A DNA stretch of 64,000 nucleotides from Pollutimonas thiosulfatoxidans (lineage in GTDB: Bacteria; Pseudomonadota; Gammaproteobacteria; Burkholderiales; Burkholderiaceae_B), in contig NZ_CP022987.1 of assembly GCF_004022565.1 (NCBI RefSeq), positions 1-64,000 on the forward strand. The letters are read 5' to 3'. The notes under the pieces were generated by a model, which worked only from the letters and a program-made list of their open reading frames with translations, was not told the origin of the DNA and did not search any database. Within the stretch, counting starts at the first letter, position 1, and each line of letters opens with the position of its first letter. Positions 28,224-37,006 of the stretch are shown here, one piece after another. Position numbers and translations under genes: made by a program.

Positions 28224-28544
28224 ATGGACGAAGTCATGCAAAAGTTGCGCCAGTTTCGCGATGATCGCGACTGGAAACAGTTTCATAACCCTAAAGATCT
28301 GGCGGTGGCCTTGAGCATCGAGGCCAGTGAACTGTTAGAGGCCTTTCTATGGAAAACGCCGGAAACTGCCGATGTGGAGAAGGTTAAGGAAGAGCTCGCA
28401 GATGTACTAGCCTATGCCCTGCTGCTTTCCGATGCTTACGGTTTTGACATTCAAAAGATCGTCATGGAAAAAATCGAACGGAACGAAGCGAAATATCCGA
28501 TAGACCAAGCTAAGGGCAGCGCAAAAAAATACACCGAGCTATGA
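28224..28544 (+). CDS. MazG-like nucleotide pyrophosphohydrolase (RS21-C6/dCTPase type)
   Basis: 106 aa single-domain all-alpha NTP pyrophosphatase. Metal residues sit in the expected helices: E33xxE36 (EASELLEAF) and E57xxD60 (EELADVLAY), with N-terminal DRDWKQFHNPKDLA and C-terminal NEAKYPIDQAKGSAKKY, all typical of the iMazG/dCTPase group. It hydrolyses non-canonical or damaged (d)NTPs to monophosphate and pyrophosphate. It is a lone gene between two poorly coding gaps, and such genes are frequent in accessory DNA. Confidence 0.88.
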   Translation: MDEVMQKLRQFRDDRDWKQFHNPKDLAVALSIEASELLEAFLWKTPETADVEKVKEELADVLAYALLLSDAYGFDIQKIVMEKIERNEAKYPIDQAKGSAKKYTEL

Positions 28545-28657
28545 GTCAGCCCTTGAGCTAACGGAATGTGGCCGGGCTTCACCGTCTCTCGTTACGTTAA
28601 CCAACGAGGCAAGCTTGACCTAGATCCGCGCATTGCGAACGGCCTCTTAGCGTGAGC

Positions 28658-28702
28658 CGCCGACAATGAAACCGCTGCTGGCTACATGTCCTATTGTCGG
28701 CG
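28658..28702. repeat. Inverted repeat upstream of the GH75-like gene
   Basis: Perfect 10-bp arms CGCCGACAAT (28658-28667) and ATTGTCGGCG (28693-28702) separated by 25 nt, about 50 bp before the secreted protein gene. There is no T-tract. It may be a regulatory hairpin or a weak terminator for the preceding gene. Confidence 0.4.
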
Positions 28703-28754
28703 TTGGGGCCATTTCATATGATTTGACGTTGCGATCATTGCAAGGGGGCTGGTT

Positions 28755-29684
28755 GTGAGCCGCATTTCCACTGGATTGATCCTATGTGTGCTGGCAGCTG
28801 CGCTCGTGCCGAGCAGCGGGGTCGCTGCTGACTGCGCCGGCACCATAATCTCTGCGCTGGGAGGGGTGAACCGTGCCTGGGTGTTGTCGGATGGAGGAAT
28901 TGCAGCCTTCGCGAAGATGAACATCAACATAGATGGCTACAAGCGGGCGTACCACCCGAAGAACGCGGACGCTGGAGCACTGATTCACCTATGCAACGCC
29001 GGCAAGGTGTACTTGCCCGATGGGACTTCATATCAAGGCTCTGAGAGCAGCAGGACCTGCACTGGCCGGTTTATGTCCGATGTGGCGCGCATCGGCGCGG
29101 CGGGTTGGAAGGATGCTTCAGTAGGGGCAGTTAACTGGTACGGAATTCTAGGTCATGAGTCGGTGAGAATCGCCGGACGCACGGTGACATCCGTTGTGCC
29201 CGTCGTTCAGGCCGATGGCTCGGGATTCTATGTCTCGCCAACGGCGCTTGCCGATTCGTCCATAACGGATAGGGCGGACCAGTCGCGCTATGTTAATGCG
29301 CTGCGCGTGCCAGCAGCGGTAGTACCTTCAAGCGTACTGTCACGGGGCATCGCGATGGGGAGCTTCGGCGTTGCCTACGAGTTGAATAAGAAGATTGCAG
29401 TTCCGTTCGTGGTTGGGGATGTGGGACCCCGAATAGGCGAAGGCAGCGTTGCGCTAGCGCGTCTGATAGCGGGGCAACCGCTCAAGGATGAAATATCCAG
29501 GAGCGAACGCTTCGTAGGCCAAGTCGACAGACCGGAAGTTCTGTGGATCTTCTTCAAGACTCCTGCCGAGAAGTATGACAGCAAGAACGAGGAAGCAACG
29601 GTTGCGAAGGCCAATGCTGCCTACAGCGCATGGGGCGGTGCCGAGCGCCTTACCGCTTGCGCAAAGGTGGTTCCTCGCAATTGA
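28755..29684 (+). CDS. Secreted GH75 (fungal-type chitosanase)-like protein, GTG start
   Basis: 309 aa with a signal peptide (LILCVLAAALVPSSGVAADC). The C-terminal half carries QADGSGFYVSPTAL, NALRVPAAVVPSSV, FGVAYELNKKIAVPFVVGDVGPRIGEGSVALARLI. The VGDVGPxxGEGSxAL pattern is the hallmark of glycoside hydrolase family 75 chitosanases, best known from fungi. The acidic residues there are candidate catalytic groups. The GTG start has AGGGGG about 8 bp upstream. It is the last chromosomal gene before the island junction. Bacterial homologues are mostly uncharacterised, so substrate is uncertain. Confidence 0.65.
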   Translation: MSRISTGLILCVLAAALVPSSGVAADCAGTIISALGGVNRAWVLSDGGIAAFAKMNINIDGYKRAYHPKNADAGALIHLCNAGKVYLPDGTSYQGSESSRTCTGRFMSDVARIGAAGWKDASVGAVNWYGILGHESVRIAGRTVTSVVPVVQADGSGFYVSPTALADSSITDRADQSRYVNALRVPAAVVPSSVLSRGIAMGSFGVAYELNKKIAVPFVVGDVGPRIGEGSVALARLIAGQPLKDEISRSERFVGQVDRPEVLWIFFKTPAEKYDSKNEEATVAKANAAYSAWGGAERLTACAKVVPRN

Positions 29685-29818
29685 AACAAGAAGCTGCTAG
29701 CGCGACTACCGAGCGTTAAGGCTTCCTACTCCGCCTTTAGTTATTGATCGGATCGTCACCGGTTTACCTTTCTTCGTTTTTCTTGGCGACACCGGAGTGA
29801 ATTCTAGAGTGGCGCCGC

Positions 29819-29862
29819 GGCCGGAATCGAACCGGCACGCCTTGCGGCGGGGGATTTTGAGT
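29819..29862 (-). repeat. Distal attachment site: 44-bp tRNA-Leu 3' fragment
   Basis: Identical over 44 bp to 58084-58127, covering the tRNA from the anticodon loop through the variable arm and T arm. The sequence beyond (reading GCGGCGCCAC on the minus strand) only loosely resembles the expected CCCGGGCACCA, so the displaced 3' end has decayed. It cannot fold as a tRNA and is read as the far att site of the island. Confidence 0.88.
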
Positions 29863-29983
29863 TGGCGTGTAAAGGTGTTTGTCTAGGGAAGTGGGGCGAA
29901 TGTGAGCGTAGGTTGATGAAGGTGAAAGTAATTATAGATCAGTAGGTTAGCGTAATTTTGTGGAATTGGTGAAAACTGATGTG

Positions 29984-30024
29984 TGTACCTGTACTGTACT
30001 GAAATTGGGTACAGTACAGGTACA
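29984..30024. repeat. Perfect 16-bp inverted repeat built on TGTACC/CTGTAC, likely integrase arm site
   Basis: TGTACCTGTACTGTAC (29984-29999) and its exact complement (30009-30024) flank a 9-nt loop. It lies 122 bp inside the left att core. At the other end, upstream of the integrase, ACTGTACC occurs twice in direct orientation 11 bp apart (57968-57986), 98 bp inside that core. The shared motif at matching distances suggests arm-type binding sites for the integrase or its excisionase. A terminator is the alternative. Confidence 0.5.
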
Positions 30025-30062
30025 TCCGGATACAAGGATTTTGCTGGTTTTGAAGATAGCGA

Positions 30063-30847
30063 TCACACGCCTTGCATTAGTTTAGCTTTGAGTGTATCGG
30101 CTTGTTCGATAAGTGTATTCATATGGCGCCTTTGAATATCGCCGCTACTTTTAGCTCTAGCAGAGCGCATATCCGCTATAGCGAAATTTATTTCTCTGAT
30201 GGCTGAGTCATGAGATAAGCGTGATTTAGAACGGTTCGCAAGAGTAACGTGGATTTGTGCTCTTCTTTCGAGCCACTGGTAGTCATCCCCAACCTCATGG
30301 TTGATTGCACTTGTAGCGATGTCCTTCGCCGCTTGAAAGCTGCCTCGCATGTATTCGGATTCAAACCATAGGTCAAAGAGTAGTTGTTTTCGCTGGCCGA
30401 GCCGATAAGACTCATCAAAGGCTTTACTCGCCTCTCCAGGGTTAGGCGAGGGTAGCCTTAAATAGAATCTGCCGATAGCCAATAGGAGATCTGCATTGGG
30501 AGTACTGAGCTTTTTTGCTGCAGCCATCACTGTGTCCAAAGCCCCCCTTGCATCGTTATCTTTTAGTTGTGCCATAGACTGAGCAATAGCAAGGCCAACG
30601 ATGTTGGTACGCTTTTGGCGAGTTAGCCCAATTGCATCTGAACGTGCTCGTTTTGTAGCCGACAGCAATGCAGCATGATCTATACCAAGCGTTGCAGCCA
30701 CTTCTACAACTAGCTGGCCGGTATTTCGATCGACTGTGTAACGAGACTCTTTTGCAATTGATGGTGCGCTTATAAGAAAAAGTCCCGCTAGCTCCTGTAG
30801 AGCGTCGCCTAGCGTTTGCTCCGTATATGTGGTTATTTGAGATAGCT
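30063..30847 (-). pseudogene. 3' portion of the split STAND gene (C-terminal helical repeats)
   Basis: About 260 codons belonging to the gene whose 5' part is at 32216-33688. After removing the IS element and one copy of the 8-bp target duplication, the two parts join in the same phase (TELS-QITTYTEQ) to give a 749-residue protein. The region is helical and TPR-like, with repeated A-L-Y/F-x-A patterns such as LLLAIGRFYLRLPSPNPGEASKAF and LFDLWFESEYMRGSFQAAKDIA, suited to a sensor domain. It is now read only as a tail fused to the transposase. Confidence 0.75.
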
Positions 30848-32165
30848 GGGAGTATCCGTCTTTTTGTGGGCGAGGCGGTTTAACAACTTTATCCCGAGCC
30901 TGCGTAAACCGTTCGCCGAACATGATGGCAAACTGATTCATGGCTGATTTCCAATCGAAGGCCGCGCGCACGGATTTGTTCAACACATTCCGTAACGCTA
31001 GCCACATTAGCTTGATGGCCGCTTCGTCGTTGGGGAAGTGACCTCGCGTTTTGATGATTTTACGCAATTGCATGTTCAGGCTTTCGATGGCGTTAGTGGT
31101 GTAGATAACACGCCGGATCTCGGGCGGGAATACGAAGAACGGAATCACGTATTCCCAGGCCCGTTGCCAAGCCTGCACGATGGTCGGATACTTTGCGCCC
31201 CATTGGCCCTCGGCAAAGGACTGCAAAGCCATTTCGGCCTCTTGCTCGCTAGCGGCGGCATAGATGGGCCGTAGCGCTTGGGCAACCGCTTTGCGGTCGC
31301 GCCAGCCAGCGTAATCCAGACTGTTTCGGATCAGGTGCACAATGCAGGTTTGCACGGCGGTTTTCGGATAGGCGGTATTGATCGCCTCTGCCAACCCCTT
31401 CAGGCCGTCCACGACGGCGATCAGGATGTCCTGAACCCCACGGGTCTTCAGCTCGTTGAAGACCTTGAGCCAGAACTTGGCACCTTCGGTCTGCTCAATC
31501 CACAGGCCCAATACATCACGCTGACCGTCGGCCTGGATGCCAAGCGCCAGATAAACGGCTTTGTTGCTGACCACGCCATCGCTGCGGATCTTGACGCGCA
31601 GCGCATCGAAGAAAACGACTGGATACATCGCTTCCAGCGGACGGCTCTGCCAGGCAATAGCCTCGGCCATGACTTCGTCGGTCACCGAGCTGATGAAGTC
31701 CGGCGACACTTCGGTGCCGTAGCTCTCGGCCAGGAATCCCTGAATCTCGCGCACGCTCATGCCCCGGGCATACATGGCGATGATGCGTTCATCAAAGCCG
31801 GTAAATCGGCGCTCGTGCTTCGGGATCAGAACGGGTTCAAAGCTGCCATCGCGGTCTCGGGGAATATCCACCCGCACGGGGCCGCGATCCGTAATGATCG
31901 TTTTGCCGCTGGCACCGTTGCGCTCGTTGGCCTGTTCTGGTGGCTTGGCTTCACCGGGCCGGTAGCCAAGGTGCATGTTCATCTCTGCACCCATGGCCCG
32001 TTCGATGATCGCCTTGTTGAACGCCAGCATCAAATCCTGGACTTCAGTGGGCGTCATCGGACCTTTGACCAGTTCATCGAGCAGTTCCCTGGGTAGATCA
32101 GGCAACGGCCCACGGGCGGCTGCCTGCGCGGCAACGGTACGCTTCTTCTTCATTGGCATATCCAT
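30063..32165 (-). CDS. IS256-family transposase reading through into the interrupted gene
   Basis: The first about 439 residues are an IS256/mutator-type transposase: PMTPTEVQDLMLAFNKAIIERAMGAEMNMHLGY, DDE residues in VVFFDALRVKI (Asp), AVVDGLKGLAEAI (Asp) and TNAIESLNMQLRK (Glu). No stop codon occurs before the element's end at 30848, so translation continues for about 260 residues into the C-terminal part of the interrupted STAND gene, giving a 700-residue chimera. The start has AGGGG 9 bp upstream. Whether the tail affects transposition is unknown. Confidence 0.85.
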   Translation of the reverse strand: MDMPMKKKRTVAAQAAARGPLPDLPRELLDELVKGPMTPTEVQDLMLAFNKAIIERAMGAEMNMHLGYRPGEAKPPEQANERNGASGKTIITDRGPVRVDIPRDRDGSFEPVLIPKHERRFTGFDERIIAMYARGMSVREIQGFLAESYGTEVSPDFISSVTDEVMAEAIAWQSRPLEAMYPVVFFDALRVKIRSDGVVSNKAVYLALGIQADGQRDVLGLWIEQTEGAKFWLKVFNELKTRGVQDILIAVVDGLKGLAEAINTAYPKTAVQTCIVHLIRNSLDYAGWRDRKAVAQALRPIYAAASEQEAEMALQSFAEGQWGAKYPTIVQAWQRAWEYVIPFFVFPPEIRRVIYTTNAIESLNMQLRKIIKTRGHFPNDEAAIKLMWLALRNVLNKSVRAAFDWKSAMNQFAIMFGERFTQARDKVVKPPRPQKDGYSQLSQITTYTEQTLGDALQELAGLFLISAPSIAKESRYTVDRNTGQLVVEVAATLGIDHAALLSATKRARSDAIGLTRQKRTNIVGLAIAQSMAQLKDNDARGALDTVMAAAKKLSTPNADLLLAIGRFYLRLPSPNPGEASKAFDESYRLGQRKQLLFDLWFESEYMRGSFQAAKDIATSAINHEVGDDYQWLERRAQIHVTLANRSKSRLSHDSAIREINFAIADMRSARAKSSGDIQRRHMNTLIEQADTLKAKLMQGV

Positions 32166-32215
32166 GGTTTTTAACCCCTATGATATGCCTCACCCACAAA
32201 ATTACGGACAGGCTC
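30848..32215 (-). mobile_element. IS256-family insertion sequence, 1,368 bp
   Basis: Flanked by an 8-bp target duplication AGATAGCT (30840-30847 and 32216-32223), the size expected for IS256. The ends are imperfect inverted repeats matching at 22 of 29 positions, sharing TCCGT, TTTTGTGGG and GAGGC. One transposase gene runs inward from the right end. The intact duplication and in-phase host gene indicate a recent, simple insertion. Confidence 0.88.
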
Positions 32216-33688
32216 AGATAGCTCAGTATAGCTAGTGTTTTTCAATAAGCTAATGGCATACAGGACACGCATGGCAGTCTTACTTAGCTGTTGTACCTCG
32301 CGTGACAATGCTGCTTTTCGGGCTTCTAGTCCTTTCTCCCCTTTCCATTGGTTGATGGCCTGATCTAGAGTCTGCCCCCTTCGTTCCAGACGGAGTAAAG
32401 AATCAGTGAAAAGAGGGGAGCCGCTAGTCACCTCGAGAAGGTGGCTAAGTTTCGACTCTTTTAGTGCCGGTAACTGATAGCGATCTCGAAGTCCAACTAT
32501 GTATTCTTTGAATTCGTCTGGTGGTAGCCCATCCAACTTTAGAACGTTGTCAGGGGAGTACGAAAAGTTGACACGTGTAGTCAACAAGATCTTGGTATTC
32601 GCTGGAGTTCGCATCCCAAACTCTAGTGCTCGTTGCTGATCCTCTGGCTGCAATGAGTCGACGTCGTCGATGACTATAAAGCTTGGCATTATTGAACAAC
32701 CTTCTAAGGCTGCTTGCATTGACTCCTTGAGATCAAGTTCATCTAGCTCGCTATCTAAATAACCGTGGGTGGAAGCAATGGCGCGAAATAAAGACTGCGC
32801 ATCGTTGAAATCTGTTTTTCGATCGTCTCTATAAGAGTCTTCAGCAGCTATAAACTGTCGTTCTTTTGCTGTGAGCCATACTACTTTTTCGAAGGGTCGA
32901 ATTCGTCTGGTGGCCACTTCCTCGGAGAACCGGTAGGCAAGACTTGTTTTCCCTAATCCTCCTTCACCAGCGATTAGGCGAACTCGAGAAAAATCATCCC
33001 CCAGCCACGCCCATAGTTCGCCCAAATCCCCCTTTCTCCCTATGAAGCGTGAACAAACCAGGATTCGATCTGGTAGATTGTGTTCCAGTGGCTCCTCATC
33101 AGCTAGATTCTCGATTGAGATCTCAAGAGAAGGAGGGCGGCGTGCTGAAAAAAGGAAATCATAATCTTCCGCATTTTTTGCCATATCATTGCTGTCCAGA
33201 CGACGAAAAACAACGTCACCTTTCTTAAAATATGGCTTATTTCGTTCGTCGTGTGGACCGTTTTTGAAAAACCGTGTTGGGCTGTCACCGACGGAGCGTT
33301 TGCTGACATGGAGTGCTTCAAGATGTACGTGTGAAAGTTGAATGGCTTGTGCTTGGATTCTTAAGTCGCATCCTAAGTATGATCGAGCTAGATCCCGTAG
33401 CTTCCCAAGCTTGAGACGCCCGGATTCAACACCTACAATTTCAACTGATCTATCTTTCTCAAGTTCGCCAATACCAAATATTAGAAAGCCGCCGTAAGAG
33501 TTATGCAGTGCCGTTAGGTCTCGAATGACTGTCAAATACTCCAGGTCTGACTCTGGTAGTTGTCGTTTAAAGTCTAGTACTTCACACTCCTGAACACACG
33601 AGTCATCATGTAGTAACTTTTCAATTATGGTTGCGTCAAGTTGACTTAGCGCTACACATTCATGCAACTTAATAATGACCTCGCTCAT
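32171..33688 (-). pseudogene. 5' portion of an AlbA-NB-ARC STAND NTPase, truncated by the IS
   Basis: Residues 30-180 form an AlbA_2/Schlafen-type DNA- or RNA-binding domain (ECEVLDFKRQLPES, NSYGGFLIFGIGE). An NB-ARC ATPase follows: Walker A GEGGLGKT at 241-248, Walker B FIVIDDVD near 337, TTR sensor near 370. The last 14 residues (EPVRNFVGEAYHRG) come from the IS end. STAND proteins with sensor repeats (as in Avs and related systems) detect phage proteins, and AlbA_2 occurs as an effector or binding domain. The start has AAGGGA upstream. The intact gene would have encoded about 749 aa; as it stands it lacks the sensor region. Confidence 0.78.
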
Positions 33689-33784
33689 TCCCGTCCCTTT
33701 TTACCTAGATGTATTGAATATGGTTGGTTGTTTGCATTTCCGGTTGTGGCTGTTCAACCGCTTTCCGTGCCGAGATACCCACAC

Positions 33785-36700
33785 TTAACTCCATTGTTCA
33801 CCCAACACCTCGGCCTGCTGCAACACCAGCTCCACAGCCGTATCCGCCATATCAGGCGGATACCTGTACTTTCGCAGTATCCGTTTCACCATCAGCCGTA
33901 GACTGGCACGCACGCTCTCTCGCTTTGACCAATCCACCGTAATATTCTTGCGCAGGTTTTCAGTCAGCTCGTGAGCAATCTTCTTCAGAGTTTCGTCCGT
34001 CAGCTCGCGTACGGCTGATTCGTTATTGGCCAACGCGTCGTAAAAACGTATTTCATCTTCGCTCAGACCCAGCTCTTCACCACGATTCGCAGCGTCCTTG
34101 AACTTCTTGGCCATCTCGACCAGCTCTTCCATGACCTGGGCGGTTTCGATGCTGCGGTTCTGGTAGCGGGTGATGACGCTGCCGAGCATGTCCGAGAACT
34201 TCTTCTGCTGCACCAGGTTGCTGGCGAATTTGCTCTTGATTTCGCCTTCCAGCAAACGCTCCAGCAGCTCCACCGCCAGATTGCGTTCGGGCAGGTTGCG
34301 TACCTGCGTAAGAAACTCGTCGTCCAGCAGACCGATGTTGGGTTTTTCCAGGCCAACGGCATCGAAGATGTCGACTACGCTTTCGCTGACCACGGCCTGG
34401 TTGATGATTTGGCGGATGGCGACTTCGCGTTGTTCGTCGGTTTTCTTCTGGGCGCTGATGTCGCGTTTGGTGAGAATGACCTTTACCGCCTGCATAAAGG
34501 CCACTTCATCACGCAGGGCTTTGGCTTCATCCAGGGTGCAGCACAGGGAAAAGGCCTTGCTAAGCGCCAGCGCCGCATCGGCGAAGCGTTTCTTGCCGTC
34601 CAGTTTGGCGTCTTTCTGGCCCGGTGGCGGGCGCAGCGACAAGATGTGGTTGGCGGCGCCGGCAAGTGCCTTGTGGCCGCCGGTCTTGAAACCGGAATAG
34701 TTGTAGCCGTGCAGCATGGCGCGAAGTACGTCCAGCTTTTCCAACATCACGGCCAGGGCCTCGTGGGCGTCTACGGTGGGTTTGCCCCGGCCTTTGCTGG
34801 CCGTGTATTCCTTCATAGCGGCTTTCAGCTCGTTACCGATGCCAATGTAATCCACCACCAGGCCGCCTTGCTTGTCGCGGAACACGCGGTTCACGCGGGC
34901 GATGGCTTGCATCAGATTGTGGCCCTTCATGGGCTTGTCGATGTACATCGTATGCACGCAAGGGGCATCAAAGCCCGTGAGCCACATATCGCGCACTATC
35001 ACCATCTTCAGCGAGTCAGCTGGGTCTTTGAATCGCTTCTCCAGGCGCTTTTTTACCTGGCCGTTATGGATGTGTGGAATCAGCAGAGCCTTGTCGCTGG
35101 CGCTGCCGGTCATGATGACTTTGATTGCGCCTTTCTCCGGATCGTCATCGTGCCAGTCGGGGCGCAGTTTCACGATTTCGTTGTACAGATGCACGCAGAT
35201 TTCGCGACTCATGGCCACCACCATGGATTTACCATTTTGAGCCTTGTTGCGTTCCTCGAAGTGCTCGACCAGGTCGGCAGCCACACTGGCGATGCGGGGT
35301 TCCGCGCCCACCACCTTTTCCAACGCCGCCCACTTCGACTTCAGTCGAGCCTGGGTATGCTCCTCCTCATCCTCGGCCAGCTCATCGACTTCTTCATCGA
35401 TTGCCCCCAGGTCGATGTCCTTGAGCTTGAGCTTAGCCAGTCGAGACTCATAGTAGATGGCCACTGTGGCGCCGTCTTCCTTGGCCTGTTGCATGTCATA
35501 GACATGGATGTAATCGCCGAACACGGAACGGGTATCGCGGTCAGTGCTGCTGACCGGGGTGCCGGTGAAGGCCACGAAGGTGGCGTTGGGCAAGGCATCG
35601 CGCAAGTGCTGGGCGTAGCCGGCCTGATACGTGGCCAGATAATCCTCTGAGCCGGCGAACTCTGTGGCGAGCGCCGTGCTGGATTCACCATCGGGAGCCA
35701 GGTGATAAGCCGTAGATGGGCTGCCAGTCTTGCTCTTGCGGGTCTTGAGCTTGGCTTCAAAGCCGTATTGCGTCCGGTGCGCCTCGTCGGCAATCACGAC
35801 GATATTGCTGCGGGCGGACAGTTCCGGGAAGATGTCTTCATCTTCGCCCGGCATGAATTTCTGAATAGTGGCAAACACAATGCCGCCTGAAGGCCGGTTT
35901 GCCAGCAAGGCCCGCAGTTGCTGGCGTGTAGTGGCTTGTACGGGCTGTTCGCGCAGCAGGTCCTGCGACAGGCTGAAGACGCCGAAGAGTTGCCCGTCCA
36001 GGTCATTGCGGTCGGTAATCACCACGATGGTGGGGTTCTGCATGGCGGGTTCCTGCATTATCCGCGCCGCAAAGCAGGTCATGGTGATGCTCTTGCCGCT
36101 GCCCTGGGTATGCCACACCACGCCGCCCTTGCCGCGCTTATCCTTTTCCACATCGGGGCGAGCCGCGCGTACCACTTCCTCGATGGCGAAACGCACGGCA
36201 TGGTATTGGTGATAGCCGGCAATCTTCTTGATGAGCGTGCCGTCGTCTTCAAACAGTACGAAGTAACGCAGATAGTCCAGCAGGTACTGCGGCGCCAGCA
36301 GGCCGCGCACCAGGGTTTCCAGTTCATTGAACTGGCCCAGCGGGTCAAGCCCCACGCCATCGATGGTGCGCCACTGCATGAAGCGCTCGGCATTGGCCGA
36401 CAACGACCCGAACCGAGCCTCGCTGCCGTCAGATATCACCAGGATTTCGTTGTACTCGAAGATATCGGGAACCTGCGCCTTGTAGGTCTGAATCTGATCG
36501 TAAGCCTTCCAGATATCGGCGTCTTCATTGACGGAATTCTTCAGTTCCAGTAGCACCAGTGGCAGGCCGTTCACGAACAAGATGATGTCCGGGCGGCGGG
36601 TGTGGTGCGGGCCTTTGATAGTGAACTGACTGACTGCCCAGAACTCGTTGTTGCCTGGATTGGCCCAGTCAATCAGGCGAACAAGGTCGCCACGGGTTTC

Positions 36701-37006
36701 GCCGTCTTTCTGGTACTGAACGGGAACGCCATTGACCAGCAGCTTGTGAAAGTGGCGATTGGCGGCCAACTGAACAGGGGTGTCCAGGTTCTGTACCTGT
36801 TTGAAAGCGTCTTCTTGGGCGGCGGTGGGTATATCCGGGTTCAACCTGGCAATGGCATCGTGCAGACGCTGCGGCAGAATCACTTGGGTGTAGCCGCTGC
36901 GCTGCGGATCGGAGCCGTCGTGGGCGATATCCGGGCCGCTGCAGGGGATGTAGCCGGTTTCGGTCAGCCAGCCCAGGGCTTCCTGTTCGAGTTGGTCTTC
37001 GGTCAT
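33785..37006 (-). CDS. hsdR: Type I restriction enzyme R subunit HsdR
   Basis: 1073 aa motor-nuclease subunit. The N-terminal PD-(E/D)xK nuclease is seen as RRPDIILFVNGLPLVLLELKN (Asp140, Glu154-Lys156). SF2 helicase motifs: Walker A TQGSGKS around 300-306, DEAH 407-410, and FTGTPVSSTDRDT motif III. A helical C-terminal domain binds the methylase complex. It overlaps hsdS by 4 bp (ATGA). It translocates DNA and cuts unmethylated invading DNA at random distances. It is full length with no frameshift. Confidence 0.9.
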   Translation of the reverse strand: MTEDQLEQEALGWLTETGYIPCSGPDIAHDGSDPQRSGYTQVILPQRLHDAIARLNPDIPTAAQEDAFKQVQNLDTPVQLAANRHFHKLLVNGVPVQYQKDGETRGDLVRLIDWANPGNNEFWAVSQFTIKGPHHTRRPDIILFVNGLPLVLLELKNSVNEDADIWKAYDQIQTYKAQVPDIFEYNEILVISDGSEARFGSLSANAERFMQWRTIDGVGLDPLGQFNELETLVRGLLAPQYLLDYLRYFVLFEDDGTLIKKIAGYHQYHAVRFAIEEVVRAARPDVEKDKRGKGGVVWHTQGSGKSITMTCFAARIMQEPAMQNPTIVVITDRNDLDGQLFGVFSLSQDLLREQPVQATTRQQLRALLANRPSGGIVFATIQKFMPGEDEDIFPELSARSNIVVIADEAHRTQYGFEAKLKTRKSKTGSPSTAYHLAPDGESSTALATEFAGSEDYLATYQAGYAQHLRDALPNATFVAFTGTPVSSTDRDTRSVFGDYIHVYDMQQAKEDGATVAIYYESRLAKLKLKDIDLGAIDEEVDELAEDEEEHTQARLKSKWAALEKVVGAEPRIASVAADLVEHFEERNKAQNGKSMVVAMSREICVHLYNEIVKLRPDWHDDDPEKGAIKVIMTGSASDKALLIPHIHNGQVKKRLEKRFKDPADSLKMVIVRDMWLTGFDAPCVHTMYIDKPMKGHNLMQAIARVNRVFRDKQGGLVVDYIGIGNELKAAMKEYTASKGRGKPTVDAHEALAVMLEKLDVLRAMLHGYNYSGFKTGGHKALAGAANHILSLRPPPGQKDAKLDGKKRFADAALALSKAFSLCCTLDEAKALRDEVAFMQAVKVILTKRDISAQKKTDEQREVAIRQIINQAVVSESVVDIFDAVGLEKPNIGLLDDEFLTQVRNLPERNLAVELLERLLEGEIKSKFASNLVQQKKFSDMLGSVITRYQNRSIETAQVMEELVEMAKKFKDAANRGEELGLSEDEIRFYDALANNESAVRELTDETLKKIAHELTENLRKNITVDWSKRESVRASLRLMVKRILRKYRYPPDMADTAVELVLQQAEVLGEQWS

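Larger units (their letters stand above)
29685..30062. other. Chromosome-island junction region
   Basis: No gene is visible. It holds a 44-bp copy of the tRNA-Leu 3' half (29819-29862) and a perfect 16-bp inverted repeat (29984-30024). Base composition changes to AT-richer DNA just after the repeat, marking the left island boundary. Confidence 0.7.

Noticed and set aside
29805..29870. A second tRNA-Leu gene at the left island end
   Set aside because: Only the anticodon-loop to T-arm half is present; there is no 5' half and the acceptor strand has decayed. It is the distal att repeat.
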